DNA of 64,000 bases from NCBI RefSeq assembly GCF_900104685.1, contig NZ_LT629755.1, positions 1,302,001 through 1,366,000 on the forward strand. The letters are read 5' to 3'. A program made the translations under genes and the position numbers. This document shows, piece after piece, positions 16,533-25,172 of the stretch. Position 1 is the first letter of the stretch. Each line of letters starts with the position of its first letter. The notes under the pieces are model-generated. The model was not told the DNA's origin and ran no database searches. It saw nothing but the letters and a program-made list of their open reading frames with translations. The DNA is from Agromyces flavus (GTDB taxonomy: Bacteria > Actinomycetota > Actinomycetes > Actinomycetales > Microbacteriaceae).

Positions 16533-17738
16533 TCATGCCTCGGGTTCGCGCGCGGGCTCGACGGCTGGCTCCGTTGGAGTCTCCGTCGGTGCCGGGGCCT
16601 CCGCCGCGGCATCCGGCTCAGCGACGACGGGCTCGATTCCTGCGTCCTCCGTCGATGCTGGATCAGCCGGATCGTCCTGCGTGACGTCCTGAGGCGGGGG
16701 TGGTTCAGCCGTTGACGAAGCCTCGACGTCGGCCTCGGTCTCGAGTGGCTCCACAACCGCAGGCGCCCGGGATTCCGCTGCCGGCGCATCCGCAGAGAGT
16801 TCGGTCTCGTCCACGGTCGCCTCGGGGACGATCACAGGGTCACCGGTCGTCGTCCGATCTCCCGCTGGGACTCCCTCGGCATCCGCTTCCAGTGCCGAAT
16901 CGCTGAGTGCGGGAGCCGCCGCCTCGGAAGCAGTGAAGAGGCTCTCCAAGTCAGCAGTGTAGGTGCCCTCGTCGGGGAAGGGCGGTGGCGGTCCGTCCGG
17001 GCACGTATAGGTCGCCTGATCCTGCCGATCGACCACGCTCCGCACAGCGCGGTACAGGGCGCACACTCCCGGATGGGTCGCCGTCAGCCCCGAGGTGCCC
17101 CACGCGGCATCCGCCCGGTCGGCGAGGGATCGAGCGAGCTCGACATCGGTGGGAGTTCCGCAGAGGTACGAGCCGGCCGCAAGGTAGACCACCTCACGAG
17201 GGCTGTAATAGAGCGTGATCGTGAAGTGATCGTCGAGGTCGCGCTCGATGATGGACCGCACCGATCCACCGTCACCCTCGCACTCGAGCAGGATGCCGAA
17301 CGTGGTGGTGAACCCGGAGGCGACGTTCGGGTTCTCCGACACGAGCACCCAGCGGTATTCGCGCTCGGACGGAGGCTCGGTGGTCCGATCCGGGCGATCG
17401 GTTCCGGGCGCGCCGGGGACCGCCACGATCACGACGGGCGGAGCCGAGTCGAACGCATCCCCCGAGAAGTCGTCGAGCACGTCGGGTATCGGGGACGGCG
17501 CCGCCGGGTCCGGGGTGTCCACGTCCTCCGTGGGCGGTGCACCACCCGTGTTCACCGCTGGCGGCACGGTCCACCGGTATTCGGGCGTACCCGCTTCCGG
17601 CGCCGCAAATCCGTGCGTCGGCGTGGGTTGCGACCACCAATCGGGATTGGCGGTGACCACGGCGGCGACCAGGACCGCTGCCCCGGTGAGACCGCCGATC
17701 ACGGCGACGAGTCGACCTGGATGAGCGATTCTGGACAT
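16533..17738 (-). CDS. Exported protein of unknown function, paralogue of the adjacent lipoprotein
   Basis: 401 aa. One N-terminal hydrophobic helix (residues about 8-30) acts as signal peptide or anchor. The central part has YRWVLVSENPN, then SPREVVYLAAGSYLCG, a run of AR..A..A, CALYRAVRSVVDRQ and TYTCPDGPPPP. The same framework and Cys spacing occur in the next gene upstream, so the two are diverged duplicates. An extra YRWTVPP copy near residue 53 suggests a partial internal duplication. The last ~120 residues are Pro/Glu/Ala-rich and probably disordered, like a wall-spanning tail. No known family recognised. Confidence 0.7.
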   Translation of the reverse strand: MSRIAHPGRLVAVIGGLTGAAVLVAAVVTANPDWWSQPTPTHGFAAPEAGTPEYRWTVPPAVNTGGAPPTEDVDTPDPAAPSPIPDVLDDFSGDAFDSAPPVVIVAVPGAPGTDRPDRTTEPPSEREYRWVLVSENPNVASGFTTTFGILLECEGDGGSVRSIIERDLDDHFTITLYYSPREVVYLAAGSYLCGTPTDVELARSLADRADAAWGTSGLTATHPGVCALYRAVRSVVDRQDQATYTCPDGPPPPFPDEGTYTADLESLFTASEAAAPALSDSALEADAEGVPAGDRTTTGDPVIVPEATVDETELSADAPAAESRAPAVVEPLETEADVEASSTAEPPPPQDVTQDDPADPASTEDAGIEPVVAEPDAAAEAPAPTETPTEPAVEPAREPEA

Positions 17739-17753
17739 CGTCCACTCCCTTCT

Positions 17754-18623
17754 TCACTCGGCCCCTGCGCCGGGAGGCGCATCCGAGGTGGCGTCGGGAG
17801 CGTCGGTTGCGCCGCCCTCACCGTCCTCCGGGGGGTCGGCCGTCGGCGGGCTGCTCGACGGCGGGACATCCGCGTGGTCGCTCTCATCGATGTCGAGCGT
17901 CACCGGGTCGTCGATCCATACGACGCCGTTGGCGTCGGTACTGATGCGATCCTCCGGTGGGCTTCCACCCGGGCAGTCGTAGTTCTCTCGCGGCGCCTGG
18001 TCGAGGACGCTCATGACCGATCGGTACACCTCGCACTCGGGTGCACTGTCGGGGTCGCAGAACGCCGGATCGCAGGGCGGGAGGATCTCCGGGTTGTAGA
18101 GGCCCCCGAGTCCGTACTCGGCGACTGCGTGCGTGGCATAGATCCTCGCCGTGTCCAGGTCTCCCCGGCACACCGCGATGGCGGCGACGAACATCACCAC
18201 GTTCCGAGGGCTCCGGAAGCCGTAGCCCTCCGACGCGCGGTCGTCGAGAAACGCCTGCCCTTCGTCGCAGCTTCTCTGCAGCGCGCCGTATGCGGGCCCG
18301 TCGTTGCCGCTCACTCCGGTGTTCGTCGTGGGAAGAGCCCACCTATAGGACACCGGATTCGCGCCACCACCGGCGTCGCCGTTCTCGGTGCCGCCGCCGG
18401 AGCCATCGCCGTCTGTGCCGCCGTCCGTGCCGCCGCCGGCCGTGCCGCCGCCGCCCGCGTCGGCGTCGGACGATCCGCCGCTGCTCGACGAGCCACCCCC
18501 TGCCGGCGCGCCCGGTGACGAGGGCCCGCACGCCGTCGTGGTCAGGACCAGGGCGATCGCCACGCCCGCCACCACCATGAGTATGGACCCTCTTCGCGGG
18601 CCCCGGCTGAACACGGTCACCAC
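17754..18623 (-). CDS. Predicted lipoprotein of unknown function, first gene of the cassette
   Basis: 289 aa. The signal peptide ends in VLTTTACGP; the Cys after TTA is a plausible but weak lipobox. A Gly/Ser/Asp linker (about residues 40-90) leads to a compact domain: SYRWALPTTNTG, SPRNVVMFVAAIAVCRG, DTARIYATHAVAEYG, several Cys (CDPAFCDP, CEVYRSVMSVLDQ) and NYDCPGGSPP. The tail is acidic and Pro-rich. The domain aligns with that of the following gene. Start GTG 18623 follows GCGGAGG; GTG 18620 is next to it. Even Cys spacing outside the lipobox suggests disulphides. Function unknown. Confidence 0.7.
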   Translation of the reverse strand: MVTVFSRGPRRGSILMVVAGVAIALVLTTTACGPSSPGAPAGGGSSSSGGSSDADAGGGGTAGGGTDGGTDGDGSGGGTENGDAGGGANPVSYRWALPTTNTGVSGNDGPAYGALQRSCDEGQAFLDDRASEGYGFRSPRNVVMFVAAIAVCRGDLDTARIYATHAVAEYGLGGLYNPEILPPCDPAFCDPDSAPECEVYRSVMSVLDQAPRENYDCPGGSPPEDRISTDANGVVWIDDPVTLDIDESDHADVPPSSSPPTADPPEDGEGGATDAPDATSDAPPGAGAE

Positions 18624-18766
18624 CTCCGCGGTGCGATCAGTCAGCGCGACCGACCGGCACGATCACCATGCGCGCGGCGACGGTGCGCGGCATCCGTGCG
18701 CATACTGACCCGGTTCCGGGTTCCCCCTGAACGTGCCGGTCTTGATGGACGCATGGAGGTCGATTG

Positions 18767-18949
18767 ATGCGCGAGCAATCCGTCGGACCCGAGCTGGACG
18801 ACGCCGTGCTCGAATTCTTGCGATTCAGCTCGCGGCCTGAAGGAAGGCGCGCACGTCCATCGCCGTGGGCAGTACCTCGTAGGTTGGCCCGGTGTCGAGA
18901 TCAACGGGATTGTCCCGCAGCCACCGCCACATGTTGAGGATGTCGTCGC
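18767..18949 (+). CDS. Short open frame, possible 5' remnant of a lost gene
   Basis: 60-codon frame beginning MREQSVGPELDDAVLEFLRF, with GGAGG 7 bp before the ATG. The first 30 residues look like protein; the rest overlaps the 3' end of the NmrA-like gene on the other strand and becomes Arg/Cys-rich, as an antisense shadow would. One reading is the surviving start of a gene cut by the arrival of the NmrA-like gene; another is chance. Confidence 0.25.
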
Positions 18950-19685
18950 CAACGAATCTCCGGAACAGGAACAGCGGCATGGGGAATCGCGGCGGGTTCT
19001 TGCCCATGACCTCGCGGAATGTCTGCCGGCACTCCTGCAGGGACCTCGCATCTGCGGCAAGCCGAAGATCCTTCCCGATGAACTTCCCCGGCTCGGCGAA
19101 TGCCCTCGCTGCGATGGCACCGAGATCCTGCACGCTGAGCCACGGGATCCGGCAGTCGACGCCCGCAAGCTTCGGCATGGTGTACCACGTGGAACTCTGC
19201 GGGTAGAAGCTCGGATCGACCATGAGCTCCATGAACGCCATGGGGCGCAGGACCGTCAGCGGCACGCCGAGGTCATTCATGCCGCGAGCCACGTGGAGCT
19301 TGGCGTCCCACTGCTGGATGCCGGTCTCGGCGTTCCCCGGCCCTGCCGATCCGTACACGACGTGGGCGACTCCCGTCCGGGCCGCCGCCCTGGCGGCGTT
19401 GAGGCCCTGGCGGATCTCCATCTCGGCCGAGCCAGCACCTGGAGGCTGCATCGCGAAGACGCCGGCGACGTCGGCGAACGCCGCGTCGAGGGATGCCGCA
19501 TCCTTCAGGTCGGCGTACACGACATCGGCGCCCAGTCCCCTGAGCTCGGAGCTCTTCTTGCCGGCCGGCTTGCGGCTGAGAGCGCGGACGCGCCATCCTT
19601 CTGCAAGCAGGTGCCTGACGACCTGACCGCCCTGACGGCCGGTCGCGCCGACCACTGCGATCGTTGGTCCCGCCGTGGACATCAT
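18825..19685 (-). CDS. NmrA-like NAD(P)-binding family protein
   Basis: 286 aa atypical short-chain dehydrogenase. The N-terminal Rossmann motif is IAVVGATGRQGGQV, followed by YADLKDAASLDAAF and VFAMQPPGAG; the usual Tyr-x-x-x-Lys catalytic pair is not evident, as in NmrA-type redox sensors. The core continues with LTVLRPMAFMELMVD. Members bind NAD(P) and act as reductases or regulators. The start MMSTAGP has two adjacent ATG codons. It stands alone, 130 bp from the tRNA-Met gene. Confidence 0.85.
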   Translation of the reverse strand: MMSTAGPTIAVVGATGRQGGQVVRHLLAEGWRVRALSRKPAGKKSSELRGLGADVVYADLKDAASLDAAFADVAGVFAMQPPGAGSAEMEIRQGLNAARAAARTGVAHVVYGSAGPGNAETGIQQWDAKLHVARGMNDLGVPLTVLRPMAFMELMVDPSFYPQSSTWYTMPKLAGVDCRIPWLSVQDLGAIAARAFAEPGKFIGKDLRLAADARSLQECRQTFREVMGKNPPRFPMPLFLFRRFVGDDILNMWRWLRDNPVDLDTGPTYEVLPTAMDVRAFLQAAS

Positions 19686-19817
19686 CGGCCATCACCACCT
19701 GGATCCGGATCAGCACCGCCCTTGGGCCGATTGTACGACCGGCCCGGACTGGGGCGCGAAGGCGGCGCATACGATCGTGCCCACCCTCGAGGGCCCATCG
19801 ATGACGAGATTTCGAGG

Positions 19818-19891
19818 TGGGGCGGACGGGACTTGAACCCGTGACCGATGGATTATGAGTCCACTGCTCTGACCGGCTGAGCTACCGCCCC
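19818..19891 (-). tRNA. tRNA-Met (CAU)
   Basis: The 74-nt cloverleaf is complete: acceptor GGGGCGG/CCGCCCC with discriminator A, D-arm AGCTCAGCCGGTCAGAGCA, anticodon loop CTCATAA with a GGA/TCC stem end, and T-arm with GGGTTCAAGTCCC. CCA is not encoded. The anticodon CAT fits elongator Met; a tRNA-Ile2 with lysidine-modified CAU cannot be fully ruled out by eye, but the GGACTCATAATCC stem-loop is of the Met kind. Confidence 0.9.
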
Positions 19892-19901
19892 GCGCGTCGG
19901 G

Positions 19902-21137
19902 TCACTCGGGAACGGCGACCGGCGCGACGTCGGTGACCGGGTCGGTCACCGGCTTCCCACGATACAGATTCTCGAACGTGGAGATGGTGCGCTGGATGTC
20001 GTGCGCCGCGATCAGGCGCACGGAGCCCTCCTTCAGCGCGTGGTAGTCCTCGGGCGAGGCCTCGAGCACCTTGCGGAGCTTGGCCGCGAGGTCCTCCGCG
20101 CTGCCCGGCTCGAAGAGATAGCCGTTCTCGCCGTCGTGCACGAGGTGCGGCAGTGCCATCGCGTTGGCGGCGACCACCGGAAGGGCCGACGCCATCGACT
20201 CCATCGTCACGATGCTCTGCAGCTCGGCGATCGACGGCATCGCGAGGACCGACGCGCGGTGGTAGGCCTCGCGCAGTTCCTCGTCGGTGACGTAGCCCGT
20301 GAAGGTCACCCGGTCGGCGATGCCGAGCTCGGCCGCGAGGTGCTCGAGGTTGCGCTTCTGGTCGCCGCCGCCGACGATCTCGACCCGGGCGTCCAGCTCA
20401 GCGGGCAGCAGGGTGACCGCCCGCAGGAGCACGTCGATCTGCTTCTCGCCGGTCACGCGACCGACGAAGATGATGCGGTTCTCGGTGCGGGGCTCCCAGT
20501 TCGGGAAGTACTTGTGCGCGTCGATGCCGCACGAGATGGCGTGGACGCCACGGAGCCCCGTGTAGCGCTCAAGGAAGTCGGCGGCGCGTCGCGTCGGCGT
20601 CGTGACCGCCTCGGCGCGGCCGAACGTGCGGCGAGCCGCCTTCCAGGCCAAACCGACCGACCAGTCCTGCCAGGCCTTCGGGATGAGCGAGAACTCGAGC
20701 ATGTTCTCGGGCATGAAGTGGTTCGTGCCGATGATGCGGATGCCGCGCTTCTCGGCCTCGACCGAGAGGCCGCGTCCCACGACGATGTGCGACTGGAAGT
20801 GCACCACGTCGGGCTTGACCTTGTCGAGGATGCGGGCCGCGTTCTGCTTGATCCGCCACGGCAGCGCGAAGCGCAGCCAGTCGTGCGGATACCAGCGCCA
20901 GCTGTACACGCGGTGCGCCGTGATCTCCTGACCCTCGTGCACCTCCTTCCACGAGCCGTGCTTGCGGCTCGCGGCGGGCGCCATGACATGCACGTCGTGT
21001 CCGCGCTCGGCGAGCCCGGCGGCGAGTCGCTCGGCGAACCGGGCCGCTCCGTTGACGTCGGGTGCGAAGGTGTCGGCGCCGATCAGGATGCGGAGCGGAC
21101 GCTCGGCGTCATCGGTCACTCGCGATGAGTCGGACAC
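19902..21137 (-). CDS. Glycosyltransferase family 4 protein
   Basis: 411 aa GT-B enzyme. The N-domain opens with ILIGADTFAPDVNGAARF, which binds the acceptor, and carries TNHFMPENMLEF; the C-domain has FVGRVTGEKQIDVLLRA, VEIVGGGD, VTFTGYVTDEEL and the nucleotide-sugar motif around ELQSIVTMESMASALPVVA (E-x7-E). The layout resembles diacylglycerol glucosyltransferases and the PimB/MgtA mannosyltransferases, so a membrane glycolipid acceptor is likely but not proven. It begins with a charged N-tail. The neighbour upstream is a divergently unrelated permease in the same direction, 159 bp away. Confidence 0.85.
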   Translation of the reverse strand: MSDSSRVTDDAERPLRILIGADTFAPDVNGAARFAERLAAGLAERGHDVHVMAPAASRKHGSWKEVHEGQEITAHRVYSWRWYPHDWLRFALPWRIKQNAARILDKVKPDVVHFQSHIVVGRGLSVEAEKRGIRIIGTNHFMPENMLEFSLIPKAWQDWSVGLAWKAARRTFGRAEAVTTPTRRAADFLERYTGLRGVHAISCGIDAHKYFPNWEPRTENRIIFVGRVTGEKQIDVLLRAVTLLPAELDARVEIVGGGDQKRNLEHLAAELGIADRVTFTGYVTDEELREAYHRASVLAMPSIAELQSIVTMESMASALPVVAANAMALPHLVHDGENGYLFEPGSAEDLAAKLRKVLEASPEDYHALKEGSVRLIAAHDIQRTISTFENLYRGKPVTDPVTDVAPVAVPE

Positions 21138-21296
21138 GTCGTGCGGTACCTCGCTGTTCGTGGAACGGGTGGCAGGCGCTCGCTGGATGCGGCGAGGCCT
21201 TCGGGGCGGGATTCTCCGAACATAGTCTACGAGAGCGTCATCCGCAGGACCTGAGGATGAGGCGGCGCCATGCTCGTATGCGCATGTCGGGGCGCA

Positions 21297-22220
21297 TCAG
21301 AGCCGCGTCTGCGGGTGGTTCTTCGCCAGGAGGAACACGCCCCAGACGGCGATGGCGCCCGACACGGCGAAGACGATGTTCGCCCAGAGCGGCGCCTGCG
21401 ATGCCTCGCCGAGCACGATGATGCCGATGAGCACGGCCACCATCGGGTCGACGACCGTGAGGCCGGCGATCACGAGGTCGGGCGGTCCGCTCGCGTAGGC
21501 GTTCTGCACGAAGTACGCGCCCAGCGCGGTCGCGAGCAGGAGCGCGAGCACGCAGGTCAGGGTGAGCCATTCGAAGTCGCCCTGCTCGATCCGGCCGAGC
21601 ACGACCTTCGCGAGGGTCGCGACGAATCCGTAGAGCACGCCCGCCATGATGACGTAGAAGACGGCGCGGATGCGGCGGCGGTACAGCGCGAACGTCACCG
21701 CGGCGACCGCGAGCACCACCGCGAGCACGACGAGGATGATGATGAGCTGGCGCGCAGTCACCGGGCGGTCGACGGCCGTGAATGCGGCGACGCCGACGAA
21801 GAGGAACACTCCGCCGACGCACATGACGATCGCCGTGATCGACTTGGAGTTCAGCTGGACGTGATTGATCCGCGAGTTCAGGATCGACGTGATCACGAGC
21901 GCGAGCGCGCCGAGCGGCTGCACCACGATGATCGGTGCGAAGTAGAGGCTCGCGAGCTGGAACACGATCGCGAGCCCGAGCATGAGGGTGCCGAGCACCC
22001 AGGACGGCCTGGCGAGCAGGAGCGCGAGCTGTCGCCCGTTCAGTCCCTTGCCGAGCGTGTCGACGGTCTGGGCCTCGACCTTCACGACGCCACGGTGCTG
22101 GAACTGCGCGCCGAGCGAGAGGAAGACCGCGCCGATCAGCGCCAGCGGGATCCCGATGAACTGCGTGGGATCGAGCGGAATGAGCTCGGTCAGTTCACTG
22201 AGGTCGGGATCCACGACCAC
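21297..22220 (-). CDS. DMT-superfamily permease
   Basis: 307 aa with about nine to ten hydrophobic helices, from FIGIPLALIGAVFLSLGAQ to AIAVWGVFLLA near the C-terminus. Features of the EamA/NIPA-like group include PLGALALVITSILNSRI, VFLFVGVAAF and the repeat GLTVVDPMVAVLIGIIVLGE. Substrate unknown; related proteins move small metabolites or Mg2+. The start is GTG at 22220 or the in-frame GTG at 22214. It is divergent from def, with about 35 bp between the two starts, so the promoters overlap. Confidence 0.8.
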   Translation of the reverse strand: MVVDPDLSELTELIPLDPTQFIGIPLALIGAVFLSLGAQFQHRGVVKVEAQTVDTLGKGLNGRQLALLLARPSWVLGTLMLGLAIVFQLASLYFAPIIVVQPLGALALVITSILNSRINHVQLNSKSITAIVMCVGGVFLFVGVAAFTAVDRPVTARQLIIILVVLAVVLAVAAVTFALYRRRIRAVFYVIMAGVLYGFVATLAKVVLGRIEQGDFEWLTLTCVLALLLATALGAYFVQNAYASGPPDLVIAGLTVVDPMVAVLIGIIVLGEASQAPLWANIVFAVSGAIAVWGVFLLAKNHPQTRL

Positions 22221-22255
22221 GACCCTACCCGTTCGCCCGTCGATATCCTTGGCGA

Positions 22256-22822
22256 ATGGCCGTCCTCCCCATCCGAATCACGGGTGACCCCGTGCTGCAC
22301 GCGCCGGCCTCGTCGGTCGACCGAATCGACGACGAGATCCGTGCGCTGGTGCGCGACATGTTCGAGACGATGGATGCCGCCCCCGGCGTCGGACTCGCCG
22401 CCCCGCAGGTCGGCGTCCCGCTGCGGTTGTTCACCTACGGATGGACCGACGAGGACGAGCGCGAATGGCGGGGCGTCGCCGTCAACCCCGAGCTGTGGAT
22501 CTCATCCCTGGTGCCGGGCATGCCCGATGAGGACGACGAGTCCGAGGGATGCCTGTCGTTCCCTGGCGAGCGGTTCGCGTTGCGCCGCGCCGAGCGCACC
22601 ATCCTGCGCGCGACCGATCTCGAGGGCGAGCCCTACGAGATCGTCGCCGACGGATGGCTCGCGCGCATCTTCCAGCACGAGTACGACCACCTCGACGGCG
22701 TGCTGTACGTCGACCGCCTCGACGACCACGACCAGCGCATCGTGCAGAAGATCACGAAGAAGCGCGGATGGGGCAGACCGGGCGTGAGCTGGACGCCGGG
22801 AGTCGATCACCTCGAGGGCTGA
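22256..22822 (+). CDS. def: Peptide deformylase
   Basis: Removes the formyl group from the N-terminal Met of new proteins; a metal enzyme. 188 aa. All three motifs are present: GVGLAAPQVG, EGCLS (metal Cys) and HEYDH (two metal His and catalytic Glu). The ATG at 22256 begins with AVLPIRITGDPVLH, the standard start. No fmt gene is adjacent. Confidence 0.97.
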   Translation: MAVLPIRITGDPVLHAPASSVDRIDDEIRALVRDMFETMDAAPGVGLAAPQVGVPLRLFTYGWTDEDEREWRGVAVNPELWISSLVPGMPDEDDESEGCLSFPGERFALRRAERTILRATDLEGEPYEIVADGWLARIFQHEYDHLDGVLYVDRLDDHDQRIVQKITKKRGWGRPGVSWTPGVDHLEG

Positions 22823-22840
22823 CCCGTGGCATCCGCTCGG

Positions 22841-23146
22841 TCAGGCGATGAGTCGTATGCCCGCGGCGACGAGCGCCGCGACCGCGACGACGACGATGAA
22901 CGGCGTCCTGACGGCGTACAGGGCGGCGGCCACGATGACCGCCGGGACACGGGCGTCGACGACGAGCGATTGGCCTGCGCCCAGCGTCTGCACCGCGATC
23001 AGGGCCGCGAGCAGCGCGACCGTGAGCAGGTCGGCGATGCGCGCCGGGCGCTCGCGCTCGAGGAAGCCCGCCGGCACCAGGTGGCCGGCCAGCTTGAGCG
23101 CGAGGGTCGCCGCGGTCGCCAGCAGGATGACGTGCCAGAGGGTCAT
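22841..23146 (-). CDS. AzlD domain protein, small subunit of branched-chain amino acid exporter
   Basis: 101 aa with four hydrophobic helices (LLATAATLALKLAGHLVP, IADLLTVALLAALIAVQTLG, VPAVIVAAALYAVRTP, FIVVVAVAALVAAGIRL). This fits AzlD, the partner of AzlC. ATG 23146 overlaps the azlC stop by four bases (ATGA), giving translational coupling. Its stop is 19 bp from that of def, convergent. Confidence 0.9.
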   Translation of the reverse strand: MTLWHVILLATAATLALKLAGHLVPAGFLERERPARIADLLTVALLAALIAVQTLGAGQSLVVDARVPAVIVAAALYAVRTPFIVVVAVAALVAAGIRLIA

Positions 23147-23928
23147 CGGCCCTCCCGGCGGCGGAAGAGGTCGAACCATCCGATCACGACCGCGACGACG
23201 GCCGCGACGAGCACCGGCAGGCCCGGCGTCAGCACCGGCGTGGCGATCGTCGCGACGACGGCGGCGAGGACGGCGGTCGCGCCGGCCTGCAGCTTCTTCA
23301 GCCGAGGCCAGAGCAGGCCGAGGAACGCGGCGGCGGCCGCCGCATCGAGCCCATATGCGCGAGTATCGCCGAGCGCGTCGCCGATGAGGGCTCCGGCGAG
23401 GGTGGTCAGGTTCCAGCCCACGAAGATCGCGATGCCCGTGATCCAGAAGCCGATGCGCGCCGCGCGCTCGCGCGACTGGGCGAGGGCCACCGCGGTGGAC
23501 TCGTCGATCGTGACCCAGGCCGCCGCGATGCGGTGCGCGAGCCCGTGGTCGCCGACGACCGGACGCATGCGCATGCCGTAGACGACGTTGCGCACGCCGA
23601 GCAGCGCCGCCGCGGCGATGGCGGACCCGCCGGCGGCCAGGCCACCGGCACCGACCACGCCGACCAGGGCGAACTGCGATCCGCCGGTGAACATCACGAG
23701 GCTGAGGAAGCAGGTCTGCCACACGTCGAGGCCCGATGCGACGGAGAGCGCACCGAACGAGATGCCGTACGCGGCGGTCGCCAGTCCGACGGCGATCCCG
23801 TCGCGTCGGGCGGTGCGGACGGCCGCGCGCTCCGCCTCGGCGTCGTCGGCGATCGGTTCGGCGGAGACGGCGTCGTGCTCGACGGCGTCCTCGGCCACGG
23901 GCCGCCTCCTCGGTCGTCGCTCGCGCAT
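23143..23928 (-). CDS. AzlC-family permease, large subunit of branched-chain amino acid exporter
   Basis: 261 aa. The AzlC hallmark region is present: ISFGALSVASGLDVWQTCFL, then MFTGGSQFALVGVVGAGG, VRNVVYGMRMRP and ITGIAIFVGWNL. Known homologues (AzlCD, BrnFE, YgaZH) export Val/Ile/Leu/Met. A charged 38-residue N-tail precedes the first helix; the ATG at 23928 is the only start before it that is supported. It forms a two-gene unit with the AzlD gene. Confidence 0.9.
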   Translation of the reverse strand: MRERRPRRRPVAEDAVEHDAVSAEPIADDAEAERAAVRTARRDGIAVGLATAAYGISFGALSVASGLDVWQTCFLSLVMFTGGSQFALVGVVGAGGLAAGGSAIAAAALLGVRNVVYGMRMRPVVGDHGLAHRIAAAWVTIDESTAVALAQSRERAARIGFWITGIAIFVGWNLTTLAGALIGDALGDTRAYGLDAAAAAAFLGLLWPRLKKLQAGATAVLAAVVATIATPVLTPGLPVLVAAVVAVVIGWFDLFRRREGR

Positions 23929-23938
23929 GCGAATGGAA

Positions 23939-23968
23939 GAACCCCGGCCTCAAGGAGGACCGGGGTTC
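23939..23968 (-). terminator. Rho-independent terminator of tRNA-Asn
   Basis: Arms 23939-23947 and 23960-23968 pair perfectly over 9 bp with a 12-base loop. On the minus strand the stem is followed by a TTCTTCCATT tail, which is unusually T-rich for this genome. It lies 4 bp beyond the 3' end of the tRNA. Confidence 0.75.
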
Positions 23969-23972
23969 GAAG

Positions 23973-24045
23973 CTCCCCCACTTGGACTCGAACCAAGAAC
24001 CTATCGGTTAACAGCCGATTGCTCTGCCAATTGAGCTATGGAGGA
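23973..24045 (-). tRNA. tRNA-Asn (GUU)
   Basis: 73-nt cloverleaf: acceptor TCCTCCA pairs with TGGGGGA (one T-G wobble), discriminator G, D-arm AGCTCAATTGGCAGAGCA, anticodon loop CTGTTAA inside an ATCGG/CCGAT stem, T-arm TTGGTTCGAGTCCAA. CCA is not encoded. Terminator follows directly. Confidence 0.96.
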
Positions 24046-24134
24046 TCGCGTATCGCGCAGAGACACTCTAGCAAAGCGAGCGCCGGACTCCCAATCCGAG
24101 GCCGCCTCGCGTCCGGTCCCCGCGGGGTCGCCGC

Positions 24135-25172
24135 TCAGTACCCCGCGTCGAGGTCGATCAGGCCCTCGAAGCGGCTCTTCCCGAGGAACGCCGCGGTGTT
24201 CGCGCGGACGCGTTCGGCGAACAACGGCACCGTCATCGCCTCGGTGTCGGCGACGTGCGGCGTGACGATGCAGTTCGGTGCGTTCCAGAGCGGATGGCCC
24301 GCCGGCAGCGGTTCCGGGTCGGTGACGTCGAGGCCGGCGCCGCCGAGCCGTCCCGACTCGAGCGCGTCGACCAGCGCGGCGGTGTCGACGAGTCCGCCGC
24401 GCGCCACGTTGACGAGGATGGCGTCGTCGGGCAGCGCCGCGAGCTCGTCGCGGCCGATGAGTCCGCGCGTGCCGTCGGTCAGGGCGGCGACGACGAACAC
24501 GACCTCGGCCGTCGAGAGCGCCTCGGTGAGGCGGTCGGTCGTGACGGTGCGGGCGGCGCCGGGCACCGCGACATCCGATCGCCGCACCACCGTCGCGCGC
24601 ACGCCGAACGGCTCGAGCAGCCGGAGGAGCTCGACCGCGATGCCGCCTGCGCCGACCAGCACGATGTCGGCGCCGTAGAGGCTGCGCCCGCGTTCGTCGG
24701 CCACCCACTCCCCCGCTCGCACCCGCGCCGGGAGCTCGCGGAGCGCGGCCAGGGCGAGCATCAGCGCGTGCTCGGCGACGGGCTGCGCGTAGGCGCCCTT
24801 GGCGCTCGTCCAGACGCGGCCGTCGTCGCGGTGCCGCCGCAGCAGGCCGGCGAACGCGTCGACGCCGGCCCACGGCAGCTGTACCCATGAGATCTGCGGA
24901 TGCGCGGCGAGCAGCGCCTCGAGCTCGTCCTCGCCCTCGGAACTGGTCCAGACGAGTCCGCGGGTGTCGGCGGAGAGCTGGGCGAGCGCGCCGCCCGCCC
25001 GCGTCACCGCCTCGGCGAAGCGCGGCTCGGCGTCGGGCACGATGGCGATCGGTCCGGCGGCGGCGCCGACCTGGACCGCGCGCGCGGTTGCGTCATCCGA
25101 CGCCGACCGAACGATCGCACCGGTCACCGCTTGGTGGCGCGGCGGCCGCCCCGCGGCGTCGCGCTCGGTCAC
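24135..25172 (-). CDS. D-isomer-specific 2-hydroxyacid dehydrogenase family protein
   Basis: 345 aa from GTG 25172. NAD-binding motif VLVGAGGIA (third Gly replaced by Ala, seen in this subgroup), then the catalytic Arg in VNVARGGLVD, Glu in DVTDPEPLP and His in IVTPHVAD, so the active site is intact. Substrate unknown; relatives reduce glyoxylate, hydroxypyruvate or other 2-keto acids. GTG 25172 overlaps the stop of the upstream ATPase gene as GTGA, which I take as coupling; GTG 25127 would give 330 aa. It is the last gene of the ABC transporter operon, so a link to catabolism of the imported compound is possible. Confidence 0.82.
   Translation of the reverse strand: MTERDAAGRPPRHQAVTGAIVRSASDDATARAVQVGAAAGPIAIVPDAEPRFAEAVTRAGGALAQLSADTRGLVWTSSEGEDELEALLAAHPQISWVQLPWAGVDAFAGLLRRHRDDGRVWTSAKGAYAQPVAEHALMLALAALRELPARVRAGEWVADERGRSLYGADIVLVGAGGIAVELLRLLEPFGVRATVVRRSDVAVPGAARTVTTDRLTEALSTAEVVFVVAALTDGTRGLIGRDELAALPDDAILVNVARGGLVDTAALVDALESGRLGGAGLDVTDPEPLPAGHPLWNAPNCIVTPHVADTEAMTVPLFAERVRANTAAFLGKSRFEGLIDLDAGY

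Noticed and set aside
19818..19891. tRNA-Met as phage attachment site
   Set aside because: No integrase gene and no second copy of the tRNA 3' end were seen in the window.
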